A stretch of DNA of 64,000 nt, from contig NZ_FQUX01000001.1 of the NCBI RefSeq assembly GCF_900129275.1, positions 682,001 to 746,000 of the forward strand. The letters are read 5' to 3'. Origin of the DNA: Arenibacter palladensis (lineage in GTDB: Bacteria > Bacteroidota > Bacteroidia > Flavobacteriales > Flavobacteriaceae). The notes beneath the pieces are model-generated. The model was not told the origin of the DNA and searched no databases. It saw nothing but the letters and a program-made list of their open reading frames with translations. This document shows, piece after piece, positions 56,948 to 64,000 of the stretch; within the stretch, counting starts at the first letter, position 1, and every line of letters starts with the position of its first letter. The position numbers were made by a program, and so were the translations under genes.

Positions 56948-59302
56948 CTATTTTTGTTTAATAAGCCAGACATCGGTTACCCGTGATTGTTTTCTCCAGT
57001 TGAGGTGTTCCTCATCGGGCTTGTCAAAGCTGATATTTAATTTGCCATCCTTGATCAGATTTTTAGGTAGGGGAAATTCCTTAAACTCCTCAAAACCTTT
57101 TTCATATTTGGTAGGTTTTAGGCGTTCTCCATTGGCTCTTAATAGGGCCTCTCCATAACCTGAAACACGAATTAAATAATTGGAATCGGGATCCAGATCA
57201 TTGTATTCCAAGGTAGGGGTAAATTGGAACAATTGGGTAGAGAGCCGCTTTCTGCTTATACCATCATTTTCCCATAGAAAATCTATGGCATCATCGGTTT
57301 TTGAGGTGACATGCTTGGCATCGGCACTGGAAATATTGTCATAAAAACTGCCTTCTCCGGGAGATTCATAATTTTTAATAAATTCCAATCGCGCTAGCTT
57401 TTCGGCTTCCGACTTAAATTCGCCAATTTTATTAAATTCGTCTTCCAGCCACCATCTATTGTTCAAGGGGTAATCTATAAAATCCAAAATGGCCCCTCGT
57501 TCAGCACTACGTGCCTGATATTTTTCCACGCTGGTCTGTGCTCCTATAGATTGAAATAGTTTTTCGCCATATTCAAAAACCTTTTCCTTTAGGTCCTGGG
57601 AAACCAATTCGGCATCTGCTTTATTAATGTGTTGAAGGGCATCGTTCATAGCCTTATCCGCCCCAATGGTATTGGCCTTGGCCAGTATTTCATATGCCTC
57701 GGCCTCCAGCCTTTTTTCATAGGCAAGTCGGTCTTGAATATAAGCGTCGTAATAGGCCCGCATAATTAATTGCTGCCACCTCCAATTATTTGCCAGATCG
57801 GGGTTGTTTTCTTCCAAGCCTTTCCATAAAGCCAAGGTCTCTTTTATGGAATTATTTTCCAAAATAGGCCCAAACCAATTTTTTTCCAAGGCGAATATGC
57901 CTTGGGCCGCATCTTCGGCCACCTTAGGGCCAAAGAAGAATTGCGCGTATTCATAGATAATATCTTTGGGATTTTTCTTGGAATCCCAACCCAATTGGCT
58001 CCATAATACTTTATTAACATCGTCATGTGAACCATCGGAATAGGTAATAAATCCATCGGTATATTTGGTATCCCTGTTAAAAAGTTGGGTGTACATAAGT
58101 GGTTGTGGATTGATAGGCTCCCTTCCCAAGGTCAATGCATAGGCTTGATCCCAGTTATCTACTGGATAATGACATCTAACAGTGTGGGTTATGTCTGGAT
58201 AAAAGCGGTGCAGATATTTTTTCGGTAACATTTCGCGCTCCAGGTCAATAGGGGGGCTACTTGGTCCGTAAACCACACCTTTAAGCCAATCCGGACTTTC
58301 TTTGTCTAGGTAATTAAAAAAATAGTCTACTTTTTCCTTATTAAAACCTTGGAGTGAAACCCATATGCCAGCATTTGGATGGTATTTGTGCAGTATTTCC
58401 GATAAGGCGTTTAAATAGGGTATGAGCTGGGCAGGATGGTTTTCCCCTGGATCTCCGCCCGGAACAAACACTCCGTCCAATCTTGGACATTTTGCATAAA
58501 AGGCCTCTTGTTCTGCAAGTCCGTCCTCATGCGCATTTTTTATGGTCAGGTCATGCGGTGCCGGTGTCCAGACCCAATAATCGGCGTCGTATTTTTCACA
58601 TATTTTGCTTAGTTCCACTTCCATGATCTGGGGATCTACCTTAAAGTGGGGACTGGAATTTGCTTCCTGAAATGGAATATTTTCAAAACTGTTGGCCCCA
58701 AAAAGCACTTGTTCCCTAAAATGTTGATCAAACTGCTCCACGGTCCAAGCGTCCCAGGAATTGGCGGTATTCCTGTAGCCGAACTGGTGTCCGCGAAGCG
58801 CATATTCCGGGGATTCCGAAAAATCAATATTGGGGTTCAGCGTAATTTTGCCATTTTCCATTTTGGCCGTTCGTAATAGTTTGCCAATGCCAAAAAGAAT
58901 GCCCCTAGTGTCCGCACCAATAACCCAAAGAGTATTCTTGTCCCCTTGGTGTTCATGGAAAATACGATAGCCTTCTTTTTTTAATTCGGAGGCATTATCA
59001 CCCTCAGGTGTGGGTACTTTTGTTCCGAACAATTCCTTTTCATTGGCCAAGGCCAAGGCAATGGTAGTATTGGAATCCCAATTATTGTTTAATCCAAGTT
59101 GAAGATCGGTTCGTTTTTTAATTTCTTCGATTAGGATGTTAGCCGCCGTTTCTTGGATCGGAGATTTAATCTGGGCCGATATCACAATGTTTGCTTGGGA
59201 AAGGTCCAAGGTTTTAGGCTGTTCCTTTTCGCAAGACAGCATACTGCCAATTCCAATCAATACCAGCCAAAATCTTAATTGTCTTTTCATCTTGTACGAC
59301 AT
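56948..59302 (-). CDS. Alpha-glucuronidase-like glycoside hydrolase, lipoprotein
   Basis: Lipoprotein (lipobox GSMLSC) of 784 residues; start ATG 59302 or 59290. The first domain (about 35-165) resembles the alpha-glucuronidase/hexosaminidase N-terminal domain, with TAANILIEEIKKRTD and WVIGADTRGILFGIGKLL. A TIM barrel follows (ALRGHQFGYRNTAN, DADYWVWTPAPHD, FVPGGDPGENHP), then a helical part and a beta tail. This is the GH67-type plan. Exact family and substrate are not settled, but alpha-linked uronic acid is a fair guess given the PUL. It sits between a SUMF1-like and a DapA-type gene. Confidence 0.65.
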   Translation of the reverse strand: MSYKMKRQLRFWLVLIGIGSMLSCEKEQPKTLDLSQANIVISAQIKSPIQETAANILIEEIKKRTDLQLGLNNNWDSNTTIALALANEKELFGTKVPTPEGDNASELKKEGYRIFHEHQGDKNTLWVIGADTRGILFGIGKLLRTAKMENGKITLNPNIDFSESPEYALRGHQFGYRNTANSWDAWTVEQFDQHFREQVLFGANSFENIPFQEANSSPHFKVDPQIMEVELSKICEKYDADYWVWTPAPHDLTIKNAHEDGLAEQEAFYAKCPRLDGVFVPGGDPGENHPAQLIPYLNALSEILHKYHPNAGIWVSLQGFNKEKVDYFFNYLDKESPDWLKGVVYGPSSPPIDLEREMLPKKYLHRFYPDITHTVRCHYPVDNWDQAYALTLGREPINPQPLMYTQLFNRDTKYTDGFITYSDGSHDDVNKVLWSQLGWDSKKNPKDIIYEYAQFFFGPKVAEDAAQGIFALEKNWFGPILENNSIKETLALWKGLEENNPDLANNWRWQQLIMRAYYDAYIQDRLAYEKRLEAEAYEILAKANTIGADKAMNDALQHINKADAELVSQDLKEKVFEYGEKLFQSIGAQTSVEKYQARSAERGAILDFIDYPLNNRWWLEDEFNKIGEFKSEAEKLARLEFIKNYESPGEGSFYDNISSADAKHVTSKTDDAIDFLWENDGISRKRLSTQLFQFTPTLEYNDLDPDSNYLIRVSGYGEALLRANGERLKPTKYEKGFEEFKEFPLPKNLIKDGKLNISFDKPDEEHLNWRKQSRVTDVWLIKQK

Positions 59303-59335
59303 TTTTATAATAATAATTTTTATAGGGGCGTTGTG

Positions 59336-60031
59336 CTAATCTATGTCCTTTACACATCGTATTCCCACGGGATAAACGTGTATTTTTTCCGGTAACACAT
59401 AATAGCGTTGTGAGGTACGAATAAAGGAGTGGTTGTTAAAATTGGATCCGCCCCGCATTACCTTGTAGGTTTCGCCATATTGTTCCATAGGCACCTCGTT
59501 GCCGGGGTAGGGTTTATACCAGTCCGATGTCCATTCCCACACACTCCCGGCCATATCATAGCAACCGTAGGGACTCGCAGGTTTGGCAATGGAAGTTCCG
59601 CGAGTTTCTTTTTGGTCCCACACAACATAGGTGTTGTCATAGGTATCTCCCCAAGGAAATACGCGGCCGTCGATACCGCGAGCCGCCTTTTCCCATTCTT
59701 TTTCCGTGGGCAAACGTTTACCTGCCCATTTAGCATAGGCATCCGCTTTAGACCATGTTACTACCGCGGCATTGTTCTTTTTTTCCGGAGGAAATTTAAA
59801 AGTAGGATCAAATTTGGCAAACTCTGAATTGCTCACCTCGTATTTGTCTATAAAGTATGCTTTTGTACTTGCAATTTGTCGGGGCCGTTCATCCGGATCG
59901 CCATAGGTACTGCCCATAATGAATTCGCCGGCGGGAACATAAACCATTCCCTCGGGGGGAGTTGGTGTTTCTTGCCCTGTTAGATAAAGAATATGTACAA
60001 AAAAAGTTAGGAGTGTTAAACCAGATTTCAT
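59336..60031 (-). CDS. SUMF1-fold (FGE-like) exported protein without catalytic Cys
   Basis: Secreted protein of 231 residues from ATG 60031 (60058 is also possible). FGE-sulfatase fold: MVYVPAGEFIMGSTYGDPDERP, LPTEKEWEKAARGIDG, PYGCYDMAGSVWEWTSDW and VMRGGSNFNNHSF. In true formylglycine-generating enzymes two Cys follow the RGGS motif (human Cys 336 and Cys 341). Here those positions read Asn and Ile. It is therefore unlikely to activate the three sulfatases by the known chemistry and may bind ligands or modify something else. Confidence 0.78.
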   Translation of the reverse strand: MKSGLTLLTFFVHILYLTGQETPTPPEGMVYVPAGEFIMGSTYGDPDERPRQIASTKAYFIDKYEVSNSEFAKFDPTFKFPPEKKNNAAVVTWSKADAYAKWAGKRLPTEKEWEKAARGIDGRVFPWGDTYDNTYVVWDQKETRGTSIAKPASPYGCYDMAGSVWEWTSDWYKPYPGNEVPMEQYGETYKVMRGGSNFNNHSFIRTSQRYYVLPEKIHVYPVGIRCVKDID

Positions 60032-60051
60032 TCGCTTCCTATTATTTGTTA

Positions 60052-61272
60052 TTACCATTTTTCATCAATAATACCGTAATACCTACCAAACCAGTAATTT
60101 CGGATCATGGCGGCGGCAGTTCGCTCTTCCTCTGAACGAACCAATTTAAAACTGCCATCTTTCTGGGGAATTTTGAATTCCCTGGTATTGCGTTCAAATC
60201 CCCACATGTCCTTAATGCCCTGCTTTTTCTCTTCGGTAAAAATGTCCTCCCCAGTGAGTACCTTATAGACCATTAAAAACCAGATATTACTTTCCCAAGT
60301 AAATTCCAAATCCTTCCAATCGTACCAATGTCTGTTTAGGTTCATTCGGTATTTGTTGAGTAGATTGGGATCGGTCTCTAAACGCATAATCATATAGAGG
60401 GAACGGGCCGCGTGGTAGTCGTCCCCTACATTCCGCCATTCTTTAGGGAATAGTATTTTGGAATTAATCTGGTGGTCGTCATAATGATAGCGGTCTATGA
60501 GCATATGGTAGGCGGCATTGTAACGTTCCTTTCCCGTAATATGATGGGTTACCTTAAGCGCGGCCAACATTTCCAATGAGTTGAGTTCTTGGTGCGGAAG
60601 GTTGGGGCAAAAGTTGCCCCACAAGGTCATTTTTCCATCTAGGTCCGTAAGTTTAAAATTGTTGTCTACTACCCGTCCTATAAATCTATCCAGGAGGCCT
60701 GCTGCTTTCTTCTTATACTCGTCATCCGCACATAGCTCCCAGAAAGTTCCCACACCATAGAAGATGGAAGTAAACTTATCGGCGCTTAAATCGCCCAGCC
60801 ATCGGTAACCGGGCATGGATGACGATTGGTGCCATTCATGGTACCAAAAAACTTCTTCGTGCCAAAGGGGTTCGTTGGTCCTATTGAAACTGCGGGCTAC
60901 CAATCCTTCAACACCGGTTACTTTTTCCAGTTTTAATATAGCCTCGAAGATGTCATTGGCTATTTTCCTGTCCTTTGGGTCTCCGGTGATAGCATACTTA
61001 TGGGAGTAGGCAGCCAGCATTTCGGAAGTGGGATCAAGGCAATCGGCCTGGGAACCTACAATGGGCCGCTCCAGTCCGGCAGGGGGGAAAATGACGTGTT
61101 GCATTATGGCGCCTTCGTTCCAATGGTTTCCAAGCATCAACCTGTCAAACATTTCCACCTTTTTGTACAGGGGGTCTGTTTTCTTTGGAAATTCATTTAC
61201 TTTTTGGGCAAGCAGGCCATGGTTTATAAAAATGAAAACCGAAACCAAGGGCAATAAAGAATATTTAAACAT
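60052..61272 (-). CDS. Exported protein of unknown function, likely helical toroid
   Basis: Secreted protein of 406 residues (signal to GLLAQ). It is rich in helices, aromatic residues and His, with repeated helix pairs such as TSEMLAAYSHKYAITGDPKDRKIANDIF cut by loops (shown only as TSEMLAAYSHKYAITGDPKD), EEVFWYHEWHQS and LEMLAALKVTHHITGKERY. This suggests an (alpha/alpha)6 toroid like many lyases and GH88/GH105-type enzymes, but no known family is recognised. It is first in the minus-strand operon with the SUMF1-like and alpha-glucuronidase-like genes. A new glycosidase or lyase is possible. Confidence 0.6.
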   Translation of the reverse strand: MFKYSLLPLVSVFIFINHGLLAQKVNEFPKKTDPLYKKVEMFDRLMLGNHWNEGAIMQHVIFPPAGLERPIVGSQADCLDPTSEMLAAYSHKYAITGDPKDRKIANDIFEAILKLEKVTGVEGLVARSFNRTNEPLWHEEVFWYHEWHQSSSMPGYRWLGDLSADKFTSIFYGVGTFWELCADDEYKKKAAGLLDRFIGRVVDNNFKLTDLDGKMTLWGNFCPNLPHQELNSLEMLAALKVTHHITGKERYNAAYHMLIDRYHYDDHQINSKILFPKEWRNVGDDYHAARSLYMIMRLETDPNLLNKYRMNLNRHWYDWKDLEFTWESNIWFLMVYKVLTGEDIFTEEKKQGIKDMWGFERNTREFKIPQKDGSFKLVRSEEERTAAAMIRNYWFGRYYGIIDEKW

Positions 61273-61467
61273 GGCTAGTTCCTATTTGTGAGTATTTATG
61301 TTTTTGGTTTAAATTGATTTTATCCTGAATTCCATACGGCCCTCTATTCCCTAGGTTGTTCATTAATAAGGGGCATTAAGCGCATTTATTCTTTTTTCAT
61401 TCCATTAATGCAATAATATTAACTCATTTTAATCAATAAAACCAATTAAATATTAGATTGGGGTAAT

Positions 61468-61499
61468 ATATAATGTATATTAAGTAATATATATTATAT
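61468..61499. repeat. AT-rich inverted repeat in the 61273-61825 gap
   Basis: ATATAATGTATATT (61468-61481) and AATATATATTATAT (61486-61499) are inverted arms with one mismatch around AAGT. It lies between the divergent minus-strand operon and the rhodanese gene and could be a regulator site. Apart from this and the rhodanese promoter and leader, the 553-base gap shows no gene. Confidence 0.4.
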
Positions 61500-61687
61500 G
61501 ACAATTGCAAAGTGTACTTCTAATAAGCCTAGGACTGTGGAACCGTGGAAATTTCGGCTCCCATTTGGAGTTTATATTTTGAACCCCTTTGTTGTTCCCC
61601 GGAGGCTTTTTTGGTTTTAAACTATCTGGAAGTTAATGTATTAAGAATGGAATATTTTTGATGGAAAAAGGCCAAGTGTAACAAAAG

Positions 61688-61721
61688 TTGCTGTAGACAT
61701 TAAAAGCCTGTCCTATCTTTA
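61688..61721 (+). promoter_or_regulatory. Probable promoter of the rhodanese gene
   Basis: TTG (61688-61690), a 23-base spacer and TATCTTTA (61714-61721) resemble the flavobacterial -33/-7 pair, with one mismatch in the -7 box. The transcript would start near 61728, leaving a leader of about 100 bases. Confidence 0.4.
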
Positions 61722-61748
61722 CACTATAAATGTTTTGGTTGGTTGTAT

Positions 61749-61788
61749 AAGGAAACGGTCATTGTAAAAGGTGGCGGTTTCCTTTTTT
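61749..61788 (+). terminator. Terminator-like hairpin in the rhodanese leader
   Basis: AAGGAAAC (61749-61756) pairs perfectly with GTTTCCTT (61777-61784), followed by more T. It lies between the promoter and the start codon at 61826, so it may be an attenuator or the 3' end of a short RNA. Confidence 0.45.
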
Positions 61789-61825
61789 AAACAACTACCT
61801 TGGAATAACTCAAAAAAGAATTATT

Positions 61826-62170
61826 ATGTCTATTTTTAGTACACTTTTCGGAACAAGCCAAGAGAAATCGGATAAAATTGAAATATTGAATAAAGCTGAC
61901 TATTCAGCGGCCATAGCTGGTAAAAAAGTACAGCTTATAGATGTTCGTACACCTAATGAATATGGTGGTGGGCACATAAAAAATGCCGTAAATGTTGATT
62001 TTTTTAATACATCGGGCTTTGAAAAATATTGCGAAAAAATGTCCAAGGATAAACCCGTGTACCTATATTGTCGTTCGGGTGCCAGGAGTCAGAAAGCAGC
62101 ACGTAAATTGATCGGCATGGGTTTTGAAAAAGTATATGACCTGAAAGGTGGCTACATGTCTTGGAGATAA
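61826..62170 (+). CDS. Rhodanese-like sulfurtransferase
   Basis: Single-domain rhodanese of 114 residues. IDVRTPNEYGGGHIKNAVNV is the typical entry, and CRSGARS carries the active Cys 82, which carries a persulfide in family members. No clear signal peptide, although the first residues are hydrophobic (MSIFSTLFG). It is followed by a metal-binding HMA protein and a di-heme cytochrome on the same strand, a group that suggests sulfur or redox handling. Unrelated to the PUL. Confidence 0.88.
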   Translation: MSIFSTLFGTSQEKSDKIEILNKADYSAAIAGKKVQLIDVRTPNEYGGGHIKNAVNVDFFNTSGFEKYCEKMSKDKPVYLYCRSGARSQKAARKLIGMGFEKVYDLKGGYMSWR

Positions 62171-62226
62171 TTTCGTAGATAACAGGAATTTATAAATTAG
62201 CTTTAAATAAGCGCTATGTAAACGCT

Positions 62227-62499
62227 ATGAAATTATCCCTAATTGTTCAAAATATTAAATGTGCGGGTTGTGCTAAAACAATTACCACCAAATTATCGGA
62301 ATTGGATAATATTAAAGAGGTTATGGTGGATGTAAATTCCGGAACGGTTTCTTTTGAATCCAAGAACGTTGAGTCCACCCAAAGACTAAGGGACTCTCTT
62401 AAAGCTATGGGCTATCCTACGGTTGATGCCAAAAACGGCTTGGGAGATAGGGCCAAATCCTTTCTTAGCTGTGCAGCCGGAAGGATGATGAAGGAATAA
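62227..62499 (+). CDS. HMA-domain metal-binding protein
   Basis: Small protein of 90 residues with a heavy-metal-associated domain. The metal site reads IKCAGCAKTI (Cys 12, Cys 15). The fold continues with VMVDVNSGTVSFES and LRDSLKAMGYP. A C-terminal tail has a further Cys (SFLSCAAG). Such proteins bind copper or other soft metals. It is 56 bases after the rhodanese gene. Confidence 0.82.
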   Translation: MKLSLIVQNIKCAGCAKTITTKLSELDNIKEVMVDVNSGTVSFESKNVESTQRLRDSLKAMGYPTVDAKNGLGDRAKSFLSCAAGRMMKE

Positions 62500-62518
62500 A
62501 TCCAAAAATATTAGCTTT

Positions 62519-63523
62519 ATGAAGTATCTATCTTTCTTTACCATCCTTTTAATGACCCTAGTAAGCTGTAAGGAGGCTAAAAATGCAGAAACTAAACCTG
62601 TGGACACAAAGCTAGAAAGCGCATCTTCTGAACAGGAAAAGATACATCCAGGCAAGAAGATTATTGAGACAGAGTGCTATTTATGTCACAATCCTAAGGC
62701 ATCGGAAGTCAGTATGATTGCGCCTCCCATGGTGGCCATAAAAAAGCACTATATAGATTCAACCACTACCAAGGAACAATTCATAAAAGCTATGGTAGAT
62801 TGGATTAATGATCCGCAAGAAGAAAAATCCAAAATGCCTGGAGCACTAAATCGATTTGGGATAATGCCCTATCAACCCTATCCCGAAGAAACCATTAGCC
62901 TGATTGCCGAATACATGTATGACTATGAAATTGCACAACCAGAATGGTTCGATGATCACTTTCAGAGGGAGCATGGTATAAGACTGGGCAAAGGAAAAGG
63001 AATGGGCAATGGTCCCAAACATGGAGTACAAACGGATTATGGGGATATAGGACTTGGTTATGCCTTGGCTACAAAAGCTTCGCTGGGGAAAAATCTAATG
63101 AAGGCCATACAGGAAAAAGGAACGGATGGGGCGGTAGCATTTTGTAACCTCCGGGCCATAGAATTGACGGATAGTATTTCAGTGATGAACAATGCCCAGA
63201 TCAAGCGGGTTTCCGATAAACCCAGAAACCCAATCAATAAGGCCAATGGAGAGGAACTGGGATATATTGCTACTTTTAAGGAGCAGGTTGCATCCGGTTT
63301 GGAAGTTGATCCCATAGTAATTCCCGGTAACGAAGAAGTAACGGTATATTATCCTATAACTACAAATGCCATGTGCCTCCAATGCCATGGGAAACCCAAA
63401 GACCAGGTGAAGCCTACTACTATGGCCACTTTAAGAAAATTATACCCGGAAGATAAGGCCGTTGGTTACGATGTAAATGAGGTTCGTGGAATATGGAGTG
63501 TGGTTTTTGATAAAAACAAGTAG
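62519..63523 (+). CDS. Di-heme cytochrome c, DUF3365-containing lipoprotein
   Basis: Lipoprotein (lipobox MTLVSC) of 334 residues. The N-terminal cytochrome c domain has CYLCH (Cys 53, Cys 56, His 57). The C-terminal half is a DUF3365/Tll0287-like sensor-type domain, with FCNLRAIELTDSIS and RVSDKPRNPINKANG, and a second heme motif CLQCH (Cys 286, Cys 289, His 290). It likely passes or senses electrons in the periplasm. It follows the HMA gene by 19 bases. Confidence 0.85.
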   Translation: MKYLSFFTILLMTLVSCKEAKNAETKPVDTKLESASSEQEKIHPGKKIIETECYLCHNPKASEVSMIAPPMVAIKKHYIDSTTTKEQFIKAMVDWINDPQEEKSKMPGALNRFGIMPYQPYPEETISLIAEYMYDYEIAQPEWFDDHFQREHGIRLGKGKGMGNGPKHGVQTDYGDIGLGYALATKASLGKNLMKAIQEKGTDGAVAFCNLRAIELTDSISVMNNAQIKRVSDKPRNPINKANGEELGYIATFKEQVASGLEVDPIVIPGNEEVTVYYPITTNAMCLQCHGKPKDQVKPTTMATLRKLYPEDKAVGYDVNEVRGIWSVVFDKNK

Positions 63524-63729
63524 TAGTTCTTTTTGTTCGATTGAAAGAATGCCCTAGGGCTATCAAGTTATAGTGAAATTTAAACCTGTCAATTGATTTG
63601 TGGAGTTTACGAGAGTGGTACTGCTTAATGGCGCTGGTATTTCGGATATTTATACACAGCTAACAAAAAACTTGGTGTTTACTATCTAATTGAATGTCCT
63701 GGCAGCTATTCGTAATAAAAAATTAGCCA

Positions 63730-64000
63730 ATGGAAAACAACCACCATAACAACCATTTACAACCAGAAGAGTCACGTTTTCTAAGTGGGCCTCGTTCCAG
63801 GTTTAAAGAACTGCTTTTCACCTTTAAGGTACAATACAGCTTTATTAGGGCTTTTCGGAAAATGCACTTTATAGGTCCCTGCGTAACGGTTTTTGGATCG
63901 GCCAGATTTGACGTTACCAATCCTTTTTACAAAAAGGCAGAAGAGGTAGGTGCCGCTTTGGCCAATATGGGCTTTACGGTGATGACGGGCGGAGGTCCAG
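63730..64000 (+). CDS. LOG-family protein (TIGR00730-like), partial
   Basis: The gene begins at ATG 63730 and runs off the window. The 90 visible residues include CVTVFGSARFD and end with VMTGGGPG, the nucleotide-binding start of LOG proteins (lysine decarboxylase-like, cytokinin riboside phosphate phosphoribohydrolase type). They remove the ribose phosphate from AMP-like nucleotides. The N-terminal 45 residues are basic and His/Asn-rich. The catalytic PGGxGTxxE motif would lie beyond the edge. Confidence 0.75.
   Translation, partial: MENNHHNNHLQPEESRFLSGPRSRFKELLFTFKVQYSFIRAFRKMHFIGPCVTVFGSARFDVTNPFYKKAEEVGAALANMGFTVMTGGGP

Noticed and set aside
1-64000. CRISPR arrays, tRNA or rRNA genes, insertion sequences
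   Set aside because: No regularly spaced repeats, cloverleaf or rRNA-like sequence, and no transposase ORF were seen by eye.

Overview
The window looks like part of the chromosome of a marine Flavobacteriia bacterium (Bacteroidota). The evidence is the AT-rich sequence, a SusC/SusD pair, two hybrid two-component system (HTCS) regulators, many lipoprotein signals, promoter boxes of the TAnnTTTG type, and a heavy load of secreted sulfatases and glycosidases. The species cannot be named from the sequence alone.

Layout. 1-1.3 kb: an SseB-like gene bracketed by short inverted repeats and a structured repeat. 1.3-15.3 kb: HTCS regulator 1, then a plus-strand operon (esterase, GH29, sialate-O-acetylesterase-type esterase, GH29-like protein, sulfatase) and a separately promoted sulfatase. 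15.4-19.8 kb: accessory stretch with small unknown ORFs, a decayed coding remnant, and a NEW3-domain protein plus ABC exporter operon. 19.9-42.5 kb: the core polysaccharide utilization locus (PUL). It has two minus-strand operons (sulfatase, heparinase-II/III lyase, GH97; and DUF4861, GH88, sugar transporter, GH29, second lyase, putative glycosidase, jelly-roll protein) and a plus-strand susC-susD pair. 42.7-46.9 kb: HTCS regulator 2. 47.4-53.9 kb: six genes whose products are nearly all exported although several belong to normally cytosolic families (SMP-30 lactonase, RidA, RraA, SnoaL-like, BASS transporter, heme/cytochrome c dehydrogenase). 54-61.3 kb: minus-strand operon (unknown helical protein, SUMF1-like protein, alpha-glucuronidase-like protein, two DapA-family enzymes, Gfo/Idh/MocA oxidoreductase). 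61.8-64 kb: rhodanese, HMA protein, di-heme cytochrome, start of a LOG-family gene.

How it fits together. The enzymes suggest a sulfated, acetylated polysaccharide containing alpha-L-fucosyl residues and uronic acids: lyases cut next to the uronate, GH88 removes the unsaturated uronyl cap, GH29 and GH97 trim side chains, esterases and sulfatases unmask them, SusCD and the MFS porter import. The most striking regulatory result is two distinct operator classes with 21-bp direct repeats. GAATCATA-N13-GAATCATA lies exactly 57 bp before a TAnnnTTG box at three core-PUL promoters. TTGGTYRAA-type repeats lie exactly 59 bp before a TAGnTTTG box at the two plus-strand promoters. I infer one class for each HTCS. 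The exported enzyme set at 47.4-53.9 kb may form an extracytoplasmic sugar-oxidation route and is the best candidate for an undescribed system.
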